In this document: piece by piece, positions 53,376 through 61,658 of the stretch
Position numbering within the stretch: position 1 is the stretch's first letter
How the letters are laid out: each line of letters opens with the position of its first letter
Notes under the pieces: generated by a model
Databases searched by the model: none
The model's input: the letters and a program-made list of their open reading frames with translations, nothing else
Told to the model about the DNA's origin: nothing
Translations under genes and position numbers: made by a program
Source: an uncultured Muribaculaceae bacterium
Lineage (GTDB): Bacteria > Bacteroidota > Bacteroidia > Bacteroidales > Muribaculaceae
DNA length: 64,000 nucleotides
NCBI GenBank assembly: GCA_910586595.1
Contig: CAJUJB010000009.1
Span: 1 to 64,000, forward strand
Direction: 5' to 3'

Positions 53376-55214
53376 ATGACTATTAAAGCAACCTTGACAA
53401 CACTCCTCCTGGCCACCGCTCCGGCCATGCTTGCATGGAGCCCCGCAGGAGACCGTATAAAGACTGAATGGGCTGAAAAAATCGACCCGCAGAATGTATG
53501 GCAGGAATATCCCCGTCCTATCATGGAACGCCCCGACTGGCAAAACCTCAACGGCCTTTGGGAGTATGCTGTGACCGACGTGGCTGCAGCCCGTCCTGAG
53601 AATTTCGAGGGAGAAATCCTCGTACCCTTTGCCATCGAGTCGAGCCTATCGGGCGTCGGCCGCAATGTAGGCGATGACAAAGCACTGTGGTATACGCGCA
53701 CATTCACCGTGCCCACCGCCTGGAAGGGCAAAGATGTAATGCTTAATTTCGGTGCTGTAGACTGGAAGGCCGACGTATGGGTCAACGGCGTTAAAGTAGG
53801 GTCGCACACCGGAGGCTTCACCCCCTTCGGCATCAACATCACCCCCGCGTTAGCAGCCAAAGGCTCCAACGAGCTCACAGTGCGCGTATGGGATCCTACC
53901 GACCGCGGCACACAGCCCCGCGGCAAGCAGGTCAACCGTCCGGAAGGAATCTGGTACACCCCTGTCACCGGCATATGGCAGACCGTATGGCTCGAGCCCG
54001 TTGCCAAGACTCACATCGCCGGTCTGCGCACCCTCCCCGATATTGACGCCAACACTCTTACTGTAGACGTTCAGTCGTCGTGCCAGACACCGGGCCAGCT
54101 CGCTCAGGTAAATGTGCTCGACGGAGGTAAGGTAATCGCCACAGGCAAAAGTATCAACGGCGAACCGGTTGTGATCAACATGCCCGAAGGAATTGCGCTG
54201 TGGTCGCCCGACAGCCCCAAACTGTACGACCTCGATGTAACCCTCTACGGAGCCGACGGCAAAGCTGCCGACAAGGTCAAGAGCTACGCAGCCATGCGTA
54301 AATTCTCTACCAAGCGCGACGGCCGTGGCATTGTGCGCATGCAGCTCAACAACGAGGATCTCTTCCAGTTCGGCCCGCTTGACCAAGGATGGTGGCCCGA
54401 CGGCCTCTACACCGCCCCCTGCTATGAGGCTATGGTGTACGACATCGACAAGACCAAAGACTGGGGCTTCAACATGATCCGCAAACATATCAAGGTAGAA
54501 CCCGCCACATGGTATACCTACTGCGACCGCAACGGTATAATTGTATGGCAGGACATGCCCAGCGGCGACACCAATCCCGAATGGCAGAACCACCGTTACT
54601 TCGACGGTATAGAGAAACAGCGCAGCGCCGAGAGTGAGGCAACCTACCGCAAAGAATGGAAAGAGATAATCGACTGCCTCTACAATTACCCCTGCATCGC
54701 CACATGGGTGCCCTTCAATGAAGCTTGGGGCCAGTTCAAGACTCCCGAAATAACCGAGTGGACAAAGCAGTATGACCCCTCCCGTCTGGTCAACCCCGCA
54801 AGCGGTGGCAACTTCTATACCTGCGGCGACATTCTCGACCTCCACAATTACCCCGGCCCGGCAATGTATCTCTATGATGCGGAGCGCGCCAACGCCCTCG
54901 GCGAATACGGCGGCATCGGTCTCGTGATCGAAGACCACATCTGGACACCCGACCGCAACTGGGGTTATGTCCAGTTCAAATCGCCCAAAGAGGTAACCGA
55001 TGAATATGTGAAGTATGCCGACGAACTTCTCCGTCTCGCAGAAGCCGGATTCACGGCAGCTGTATACACCCAGACCACAGACGTTGAGGTAGAAGTCAAT
55101 GGCCTCATGACATACGACCGCAAGGTGATCAAGGTCGACGAAGACCGTGTGCGTGCCGCCAACAAAGCCCTCACCGGATGTCTTACACCTAAAACACTGG
55201 CTGTATCTAAATGA
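53376..55214 (+). CDS. GH2-family glycoside hydrolase
   Basis: 612 residues. After a short signal peptide come the jelly-roll sugar-binding domain (NLNGLWEYAV; FGAVDWKADVWVNGVKVGSHTGG), an Ig-like domain and a TIM barrel. The catalytic acid/base is E449 in WVPFNEAWGQF; the likely nucleophile is E510 in ALGEYGG. The GFNMIRKHIK segment is typical for the family. GH2 enzymes here are beta-galactosidases, beta-glucuronidases or related; this shorter three-domain form does not reveal which. It lies 33 bp after the BNR enzyme, and the stop overlaps the next start (ATGA). Confidence 0.88.
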   Translation: MTIKATLTTLLLATAPAMLAWSPAGDRIKTEWAEKIDPQNVWQEYPRPIMERPDWQNLNGLWEYAVTDVAAARPENFEGEILVPFAIESSLSGVGRNVGDDKALWYTRTFTVPTAWKGKDVMLNFGAVDWKADVWVNGVKVGSHTGGFTPFGINITPALAAKGSNELTVRVWDPTDRGTQPRGKQVNRPEGIWYTPVTGIWQTVWLEPVAKTHIAGLRTLPDIDANTLTVDVQSSCQTPGQLAQVNVLDGGKVIATGKSINGEPVVINMPEGIALWSPDSPKLYDLDVTLYGADGKAADKVKSYAAMRKFSTKRDGRGIVRMQLNNEDLFQFGPLDQGWWPDGLYTAPCYEAMVYDIDKTKDWGFNMIRKHIKVEPATWYTYCDRNGIIVWQDMPSGDTNPEWQNHRYFDGIEKQRSAESEATYRKEWKEIIDCLYNYPCIATWVPFNEAWGQFKTPEITEWTKQYDPSRLVNPASGGNFYTCGDILDLHNYPGPAMYLYDAERANALGEYGGIGLVIEDHIWTPDRNWGYVQFKSPKEVTDEYVKYADELLRLAEAGFTAAVYTQTTDVEVEVNGLMTYDRKVIKVDEDRVRAANKALTGCLTPKTLAVSK

Positions 55215-56227
55215 AGATCAGACGTGTTATCGCAGCAACGGTGCTCACTCTCGCAGCCGCCTCAGGGATGGCCGCGGGAGAGGCACCCGCGCCTCTCTAC
55301 CGCGATCCTGTGACCGATGGAGCCGCCGACCCTTGCCTGGTGTTTAACCGCGAGGCCGGAGAATGGTGGATGCTCTATACCCAGCGCCGGGCCAACACGG
55401 AGAGTGCGGATGTAGCCTACTGTTACGGCAATCCCATAGCCATAGCCTCCAGCGATGACGGAGGAGTCACCTGGGTCTACCGAGGCAAGCTTGACCTCGA
55501 TTTCGAGCCGGGCCACAACACCTTCTGGGCACCCGACGTAGTATGGCACGATGGTAAATACCATCTGTTTGTATCGTATATCCGAGGTGTACGCAATCAC
55601 TGGGGCGGCAAAGCCACCATGATGCACTATACGAGTCCGGATTTATGGAACTGGACATTCGAGGGGCCTTGCGAACTCCCTAAAGAGGATGTGATTGACG
55701 CGACCCTCATACGCAAGCCCGACGGAGAATGGCGCATGTGGTACAAATGGGATAGTAAATCTCTGTATGCCGACAGCCCCGACCTCCACTCATGGCATGG
55801 AACCGACAAAGCTGCCGTAAGCGACAAGCCGCATGAAGGCGCCAAGGCGTTCCGCTTCAAAGACCGTTACTGGTTTATAGTCGACGAATGGGCCGGAATG
55901 GGAGTATACTCCTCCGATGACCTCGACAATTGGGTGCGACAGACCGACCTAATCCTCGATACGCCATCGACCCGGCCTGATGATGCGCCCAGCGGCTCAC
56001 ACGGTGATGTTGTAGTATGCGGTGACCGTGCTTACATTTTCTATTTCACGCATCCCGGAAGACGGTTCCACACCCGCGACACCCACGATGCCAACGGCAA
56101 CATCCCCTATGAGATGCGCCGCTCGTCGATTCAGGTCGCAGAGCTGGATGTGACGCCCGACGGCCGACTCGTGACACTTGACCGCAATCAGCCGGTCGAC
56201 ATCAACCTTCCCTCAAAAATACAATAA
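55211..56227 (+). CDS. GH43-like (five-bladed propeller) glycoside hydrolase
   Basis: 338 residues with a type-I signal peptide (SGMAAG). Propeller repeats are evident (WWMLYTQRR, KYHLFVSYI, EWRMWYKWD, RYWFIVDEW, RAYIFYFTH). Three acidic positions fit the GH43/GH117 pattern: Asp in AADPCLVF, Asp in DVIDATLI, Glu in PHEGAKAFRF. Substrate by family is arabinofuranosyl, xylosyl or galactosyl linkages. No lipobox, so it is probably periplasmic. Translationally coupled to the GH2 gene and followed 14 bp later by the unassigned alpha/alpha-barrel protein. Confidence 0.75.
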   Translation: MKIRRVIAATVLTLAAASGMAAGEAPAPLYRDPVTDGAADPCLVFNREAGEWWMLYTQRRANTESADVAYCYGNPIAIASSDDGGVTWVYRGKLDLDFEPGHNTFWAPDVVWHDGKYHLFVSYIRGVRNHWGGKATMMHYTSPDLWNWTFEGPCELPKEDVIDATLIRKPDGEWRMWYKWDSKSLYADSPDLHSWHGTDKAAVSDKPHEGAKAFRFKDRYWFIVDEWAGMGVYSSDDLDNWVRQTDLILDTPSTRPDDAPSGSHGDVVVCGDRAYIFYFTHPGRRFHTRDTHDANGNIPYEMRRSSIQVAELDVTPDGRLVTLDRNQPVDINLPSKIQ

Positions 56228-56241
56228 CCCTATACACTGAA

Positions 56242-58254
56242 ATGAAATCCCGTATATTCATATCCTCTCTGGCTCTTGCGAGTGTAATGTCTGCAGCAGC
56301 CTCAGGAACACTTTCGGGCGAAATATATCTCAAGGCACCTGGCTCCCATGCCGTGGAGCTCCCTCTCACCGTCAGCCCCGACGGCACCGTAAGCCTGAAG
56401 AATGGCGACGGCATCACCGTCAACGGTACAGCCACTACGGCAGCCAACGGCCTCACCACCGTGAAAATCACCGTATCGGCCGAAAAAAATATCTACTTCA
56501 ACCTCGGACTCAACTACACCTCGGCCTCGCTGCGCCACGACGACTGCGAGTTCTACATGCCGGGGTTCTGGTACCACCGGAATGAACGCTCACCCGAGAA
56601 CGCCCCCTCCTTCCGCATTTCCGACAGCTGGCAGGTGCGAGAAGACCGTTTGAGCACTCCTCTTGCCGGTATTTACAGCATGAAAGACGGCTCATACATG
56701 ACCGTTCTGCGCCAGAATGACGCCGACAGAGCCGACTGCACGGTGCAGAATCTGACCGGCGACATCATCCTTCCCGGCCATACAACCGTAGGCTACACCG
56801 GCTTCGCTAACAAAGAAGGCAAGTCGGCACTTACATTCGGTTACCCCTATGCTGAATCACCCAAGCGCTATATCCGCAAGCTTACCCTCATCGAGCAGGT
56901 AAGGGCTTTCGAAAAGCTCGAGGCTGGCAAGAGCATCGACCTGCAATGGGAGATCCGTGAAGGCAACGACAAAGACTATACAGCCTTCGTGACCGACACC
57001 TGGAACTACTCTTACGACGCGCTTAAGCCGGCACCGGTAGAAGGTGTGCTGAGTTCCGATCGTGCCAAGGCATATCTGGCCGAGTACTTCGCCCAGAGCT
57101 ACGTCGACACATACGATCTGAAGTACTTCTCCGGTGAAGGCCTCCGCACCGACGACTGCAAGAGCACCGGAGGTTATCAGGTGGGCTTTGTGGGCCGAGT
57201 TCTGCTCAATGCCTTCAACGCCATAGAATACGGACGCGAGAATAACCGCGCCGACCTTGTTGAAAAGGGTGAGAACGTGCTTGCCAGCGTACTGGAGCAT
57301 GGCTTTACTCCGGAAGGTTACCTTATCGAAGCTGCAAACCTTGAGCGCGGCACCGCCGACGACTTCCTGAGCATACGCCGCCAATCGGAAGGTGTATTCG
57401 CAATTCTCAACTGGCTTGATTACGAACGTCGCCGAGGCACCCGTCATCCCGAATGGGAAAGCCGGATGAAGACCATCCTCGACAAGATGCTGGCACTCCA
57501 GAATGCCGATGGAAGTTTCCCCCGTAAATTCGACGGCAACCACAATTGCATCGATGCATCGGCAGGCAGCACCCCCTCAGCCACACTTCCTCTGGCCATG
57601 GCCTACAAATACTTCAAAGACAAGCGTTACCTCACAGCAGCCAAGCAGAGTGCCGCATACCTCGAAAAAGAGATTATCGACAAGGCCGATTACTTCTCTT
57701 CAACCCTCGACGCCAACTGCGAGGACAAAGAGGCTGCCCTCTATGCCTCCACGGCGATGTACTACCTCACCTTCGTCACCAAGGGTGCTGAGCGTGAACA
57801 CTACATGGATATGTGCCGTCAGGCCGCTTACTTCTGCCTCTCGTGGTATTACCTCTGGGATGTGCCCTTCTCGCAAGGCCAGATGCTCGGCGACGTAGAC
57901 TTCAAGTCGAGAGGCTGGGGCAACGTCAGCGTGGAGAACAACCACATCGACGTATTCATCTTCGAATTCGCCACCATACTTGAGAAGCTCGGCCAGTACT
58001 ATGGCGAACAGCGCTTCACCGACTTCGCCTCTGTGATCACCACCTCAATGCTTCAGCTCATGCCGACTCAGCCAGGCACCTTCGATATAGGTAAGACAGG
58101 CTATTATCCCGAAGTGGTGCAACACACAACCTGGGATTACGGCCGCAACGGCAAAGGATTCTATAACGACATCTTTGCTCCGGGCTGGACAGTTGCCTCA
58201 CTATGGCAGATGCTCTCCCCCGACCGCGTCGATACATTCTTCAGCAAGAATTGA
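56242..58254 (+). CDS. Secreted protein, probable (alpha/alpha)6-barrel enzyme, unassigned
   Basis: 670 residues with a signal peptide (MSAAASG). The first about 230 residues are beta-rich (SGEIYLKAPGSHAVELPL, FYMPGFWYHRNERS, SYMTVLRQND). The rest is a series of paired helices in toroid style: GFVGRVLLNAFNAIEYG, GYLIEAANLERG, MLALQNADGSFPRKF, TPSATLPLAMAYKYF, and ALYASTAMYYLTF. The QNADGSF and repeated Trp/Tyr motifs resemble glycan-active toroid enzymes (hydrolases or epimerases). I do not recognise the family. It sits at the end of the tight GH cluster and is followed by a terminator-like hairpin, so it likely acts on the same glycan in the periplasm. Confidence 0.65.
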   Translation: MKSRIFISSLALASVMSAAASGTLSGEIYLKAPGSHAVELPLTVSPDGTVSLKNGDGITVNGTATTAANGLTTVKITVSAEKNIYFNLGLNYTSASLRHDDCEFYMPGFWYHRNERSPENAPSFRISDSWQVREDRLSTPLAGIYSMKDGSYMTVLRQNDADRADCTVQNLTGDIILPGHTTVGYTGFANKEGKSALTFGYPYAESPKRYIRKLTLIEQVRAFEKLEAGKSIDLQWEIREGNDKDYTAFVTDTWNYSYDALKPAPVEGVLSSDRAKAYLAEYFAQSYVDTYDLKYFSGEGLRTDDCKSTGGYQVGFVGRVLLNAFNAIEYGRENNRADLVEKGENVLASVLEHGFTPEGYLIEAANLERGTADDFLSIRRQSEGVFAILNWLDYERRRGTRHPEWESRMKTILDKMLALQNADGSFPRKFDGNHNCIDASAGSTPSATLPLAMAYKYFKDKRYLTAAKQSAAYLEKEIIDKADYFSSTLDANCEDKEAALYASTAMYYLTFVTKGAEREHYMDMCRQAAYFCLSWYYLWDVPFSQGQMLGDVDFKSRGWGNVSVENNHIDVFIFEFATILEKLGQYYGEQRFTDFASVITTSMLQLMPTQPGTFDIGKTGYYPEVVQHTTWDYGRNGKGFYNDIFAPGWTVASLWQMLSPDRVDTFFSKN

Positions 58255-58279
58255 CACCCGACGCCATCCCTAACCCTCT

Positions 58280-58318
58280 ACTTCATGCCGAACCTGCCCT
58301 CAGGATGCGGCATGAAGT
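58280..58318 (+). terminator. Terminator-like hairpin after GH cluster
   Basis: An 11-bp outer stem (ACTTCATGCCG with CGGCATGAAGT) encloses a second small stem (CCTG-ccct-CAGG). It is followed by TTCCCTATTTT, a broken T-tract. It lies 26 bp after the stop of the unassigned protein and before the epimerase gene. Confidence 0.65.
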
Positions 58319-58383
58319 TTCCCTATTTTAAGAACAATGCCTTACAATTCACTTTTTAATCACATTTCAATCCATCTTACTTA

Positions 58384-59520
58384 ATGAAAAAGTATTTTGT
58401 AATTGGTGCGGCCGCAGCCATGCTTGCGGCTTGCAATCAGGGAGGAAAAACTCCTGAACTGACCAAATCAGGTCTTGATCCCGAAAACTTCGTGAGCACA
58501 GTCGACGGACAGCCCACCGCCCTCTACACGCTGACCAATGCCGACGGCATGGAAGCTTGCATCACCAACTTCGGCGGCCGTATCGTGTCGCTGATGGTGC
58601 CAGGTGCTGACGGCCAATTCCGCGATGTGGTGCTCGGTCATGACTCCATCGCCGACTACGTGAACATCGACGGCAACTTCGGCGCTCTGATTGGCCGCTA
58701 CGGAAACCGCATCAACCAGGGTCGGTTCACACTCGACGATGTAGAATATCAGCTTCCGCAGAACAACTACGGCCACTGCCTGCACGGCGGCCCCAAGGGC
58801 TTCCACAACTCGGTATGGAATGCCAACCAGACCAGCGACAGCACACTTGTGCTGACACTTGCGTCGCCCGATGGCGAGGCCGGATTCCCCGGAAATGTCG
58901 ATGTTGAGGTTACCTATACCTTAAGCTCTGACAATGCCCTGCGCATCGACTACAAGGCCACAACCGACAAGCCAACCATCCTCAATCTCACCAACCACAG
59001 CTACTTCAACCTCTCGGGCGACCCCTCGCATGACATCCTCGGCGAGACTCTGTCGTTCCGTGCGTCACGCTTCACCCCCATCGACAGCACCTTCATGACC
59101 TCGGGCGAACTCCGCGACGTTGAAGGCACCCCCTTCGACTTCCGTGAAGGCCGTGTTGTAGGCGACAGCATCAACTCAAGCTACTGCCAGATTGCCAACG
59201 GTCTGGGCTACGACCACAACATGGTGCTCGACAACCCTGGCGACCTGACAGCCAGCGCAGCTACTCTGAGCGACCCCGAGTCGGGCATCGTGATGGACGT
59301 ATACACCAACGAGCCGGGCATCCAGTTCTATGCAGGCAACTTCCTTGACGGCACCGTAAAGGGCAAGAAAGGCATAGCCTATCCCAAGCGTTCGGCCATC
59401 TGCCTTGAGACCCAGCATTTCCCCGACTCACCCAACAAAGCCGAGTGGCCTTCGGTAGTTGTACGTCCGGGTGAGACTTACACCAGCACATGCATCTACA
59501 AGTTCTCCACCAATAACTGA
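58384..59520 (+). CDS. galM: Aldose 1-epimerase (GalM), lipoprotein form
   Basis: 378 residues. A lipobox (LAAC, Cys17) replaces the usual cytosolic start, so it is exported. GalM motifs are complete: FGGRIVSLMVPG, IGRYGNRINQGRF, LHGGPKGFHNSVW with the catalytic His, LTNHSYFNLSG, GYDHNMVLD and the C-terminal AICLETQHFPDSPN with the catalytic Glu. It interconverts alpha and beta anomers of galactose or similar sugars released by the locus enzymes. Separated from the preceding gene by a hairpin and 129 bp, and followed 19 bp later by an SGNH protein. Confidence 0.93.
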   Translation: MKKYFVIGAAAAMLAACNQGGKTPELTKSGLDPENFVSTVDGQPTALYTLTNADGMEACITNFGGRIVSLMVPGADGQFRDVVLGHDSIADYVNIDGNFGALIGRYGNRINQGRFTLDDVEYQLPQNNYGHCLHGGPKGFHNSVWNANQTSDSTLVLTLASPDGEAGFPGNVDVEVTYTLSSDNALRIDYKATTDKPTILNLTNHSYFNLSGDPSHDILGETLSFRASRFTPIDSTFMTSGELRDVEGTPFDFREGRVVGDSINSSYCQIANGLGYDHNMVLDNPGDLTASAATLSDPESGIVMDVYTNEPGIQFYAGNFLDGTVKGKKGIAYPKRSAICLETQHFPDSPNKAEWPSVVVRPGETYTSTCIYKFSTNN

Positions 59521-59539
59521 CGCCTGTCAATTATTGCAC

Positions 59540-61099
59540 ATGAGACTTGCACACACACTTATTCTGACCGGTCTCCTGTCGCTGTCGCTCAATGCCACGG
59601 CGCAGGGCACCGGTTTGCCTCAGGTAAGCTCTGTTGAGATAAAGGGGTCTGTAGTGGCCGATGGCACCACCCTCCCCTACTGTGGCAATGGACTATGGCG
59701 CGGAGAAGTATCGCTCGATGTGCCCAAGGAAGGGCAATACATAGGGCGGTACGTCTACTTCACCATCAACGGAAATGATTCGCTGACACTGCGCCGGAAA
59801 CCCAGGACTGACTCTCTGGTATACGAACCGGGCGGAAAGAAGGGCGAGAATATACGGGTTAACAACGGCACATATACAGTGACGGTCGACCTCAACTCCT
59901 CTACCTTCCGCTTCGACGCACCGGTCGACCCATGGCGCATCAGCGTCTTCGGCTCGTCGGTTGCCAATGGCCAGGGAGCTCCGGGCTTCAAGGGCTATGC
60001 CTACAACTACGGCAACCTTCTGCGCAAACGCAGCCATGAAGGCGCTGCGAGGCATCCGTTCTATACATCGGGAGTATCTATAGGTGGAAACACCACCCGG
60101 CACCTGCTCAACCGATATGACGATCTGCTCCGCGACTTCGGCCGCTATGTTGTCTTCGGGCTATCGCTTGGCAATGAAGGGATACATGGAGCTGAGAATC
60201 CGGAGGAGATCTTCAATCAGTTCCGCGACAATATGCTCACTCTGATTGCAAAGGTAAGGGCCGACGGCAAAATTCCGGTGATAGTCAATAACTACACACG
60301 CGGCGACTACGATGCATCGGACTATGCCTGCGTCAAGCAGATGAACCTGCTCATACACCAATGGGATCTGCCATCGGTAAATGTGCTCGGAGCAATCGAC
60401 GACGGCACGGGTAAATGGGCTGAGAACTATATTGAAGACGTTGCCCACCCCAATCTTGACGGGCATATGGAGTTCCTCTACGCCTTTGTTCCTTCTCTTT
60501 TCGATGCAATCGAAGACGGAAAGGCTCTTCCGACCCGGGAAACCGGTCATAGCCTGACGCTCGAGGATGGCCAATGCCTTGCGTTCAAGGGCGAGGAGAC
60601 AGTGCATCCGTTTACCCTCTCGGCAAGAGTAAAAACCAATGAGGGCGGACGGCTCTTTACCATATCTCTGGCCGACGGCGAAGGCTATGTATCAGTTTCG
60701 GGTGATGGCTCGGTAAGCTATAGCTCTCCTGCCGGCACTGCGGCAAGCGGCGTGGCTGTGCTCAGCGATGACGAATGGCATGATGTGACACTCAGCCATT
60801 ATCACGCCCTTGGCAAGACCTATCTCTACGTTGACGACCGCCTCGCCGGTACGGTCGACGAGCGGATAGCTCCGGGCGAGATACGGATTGGCGATGCTGG
60901 CTCGAAGAACCCTCTGAACGTATCGGAGGTGGCCTTCTGGCGATCGGGGCTCAATGCCGAGGAAGTTGCGGCCTGGCACAATGGAGCGATGCTCAAATCG
61001 AGCCTCGAAATCTATGCGCCCATGCAGCAAGAGGCTGACGGCACCATCGCCAACCGTGCTCAGAGCCTCAACAGCCTCACTTTACTCTCGAATCGATGA
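59540..61099 (+). CDS. SGNH/GDSL-type hydrolase with C-terminal LamG-like domain
   Basis: 519 residues from the ATG at 59540, 19 bp after galM; the more upstream frame would overlap galM. Signal peptide ends LNATAQ. An N-terminal beta domain leads to the SGNH core: block I ISVFGSSVANGQG with the probable nucleophile Ser (GSS rather than GDS), block III FGLSLGNEG, and block V DVAHPNLDGH with Asp and His. The last about 170 residues (FTLSARVKTNEGGRLF, DDEWHDVTLSHY, TYLYVDDRLAGTV) look like a concanavalin-type LamG fold. Probably an acetyl or other esterase on the glycan. Its 3' end overlaps dtd tail-to-tail by 23 bp. Confidence 0.8.
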   Translation: MRLAHTLILTGLLSLSLNATAQGTGLPQVSSVEIKGSVVADGTTLPYCGNGLWRGEVSLDVPKEGQYIGRYVYFTINGNDSLTLRRKPRTDSLVYEPGGKKGENIRVNNGTYTVTVDLNSSTFRFDAPVDPWRISVFGSSVANGQGAPGFKGYAYNYGNLLRKRSHEGAARHPFYTSGVSIGGNTTRHLLNRYDDLLRDFGRYVVFGLSLGNEGIHGAENPEEIFNQFRDNMLTLIAKVRADGKIPVIVNNYTRGDYDASDYACVKQMNLLIHQWDLPSVNVLGAIDDGTGKWAENYIEDVAHPNLDGHMEFLYAFVPSLFDAIEDGKALPTRETGHSLTLEDGQCLAFKGEETVHPFTLSARVKTNEGGRLFTISLADGEGYVSVSGDGSVSYSSPAGTAASGVAVLSDDEWHDVTLSHYHALGKTYLYVDDRLAGTVDERIAPGEIRIGDAGSKNPLNVSEVAFWRSGLNAEEVAAWHNGAMLKSSLEIYAPMQQEADGTIANRAQSLNSLTLLSNR

Positions 61100-61526
61100 A
61101 GATGGTGACGGGGCCGTCGTTGACGAGGGCAACCTGCATGTCGGCTCCGAACACACCCTTCCTGACCTCCCGGCCCAAAGCCTCGCCTACAAGGCGGCAG
61201 TAAAGCTCGTACATAGGTACAGCAAGGTCATGCCCTGCCGCACGGACATAGCTGGGCCGATTGCCTTTGGCAGTTGAAGCAAGCAGCGTGAACTGGCTCA
61301 CGGCGAGCACATCGCCTCCGACGTCAGCCACAGAGCGGTTCATCACGCCGGCTTCATCGTTGAAGATTCTCAGGGCCACAGTCTTGGCGGCCAGGCGACG
61401 GACATCGTCTTCCGTATCACCGGTCTCAACCCCGACGAGCACCATCATACCTGGCCCTATGGAGCTATGCAGGGCACCGGCTATGCTTACAGATGCCTGC
61501 AACACACGTTGTATTACGATTCTCAT
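61077..61526 (-). CDS. dtd: D-aminoacyl-tRNA deacylase
   Basis: 149 residues, the typical DTD length, from the ATG at 61526. It begins MRIVIQRVLQASVSI, contains the GGDVLAVSQFTLLA motif with the SQxT segment, and the Gly-cisPro-type loop appears as NDGPVTIFID near the C-terminus. It removes D-amino acids (and Gly) mischarged on tRNA. It is a housekeeping gene with a consensus promoter 25 bp upstream. Tail-to-tail overlap of 23 bp with the SGNH gene. Confidence 0.95.
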   Translation of the reverse strand: MRIVIQRVLQASVSIAGALHSSIGPGMMVLVGVETGDTEDDVRRLAAKTVALRIFNDEAGVMNRSVADVGGDVLAVSQFTLLASTAKGNRPSYVRAAGHDLAVPMYELYCRLVGEALGREVRKGVFGADMQVALVNDGPVTIFIDSRVK

Positions 61527-61551
61527 ATAGTCATATATCTGAATTATGATG

Positions 61552-61583
61552 CAAAAATAAGGTAAAGAGGCCATACGGCCAAA
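61552..61583 (-). promoter_or_regulatory. Promoter for dtd
   Basis: Minus-strand TTTG (61583-61580), 20-nt spacer, TATTTTTG (61559-61552): exact consensus. A GGCC-n4-GGCC inverted repeat (61569-61580) lies in the spacer. Predicted leader is about 20 nt. Confidence 0.7.
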
Positions 61584-61588
61584 TATGC

Positions 61589-61644
61589 ACATGCGCCGCA
61601 TGCACGCCCTCCGGAGTAACGGAGAAGGCACATGCGGCGCATGT
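61589..61644 (-). terminator. 14-bp stem hairpin after phospholipase-B-like gene
   Basis: ACATGCGCCGCATG and CATGCGGCGCATGT pair perfectly; an inner CTCCG/CGGAG stem adds a second hairpin. It starts 14 bp after the stop of the upstream gene and abuts the dtd promoter. Followed by TGCATATTTGG on the minus strand, so the U-tract is poor. Confidence 0.65.
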
Positions 61645-61658
61645 ATTATCGGGTTGTA

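Noticed and set aside
61589..61644. CATGCGCCGCATG repeats as CRISPR or recombination sites
   Set aside because: There are only two copies in inverted orientation forming one stem directly after a stop codon; a terminator or 3' stabiliser explains them.
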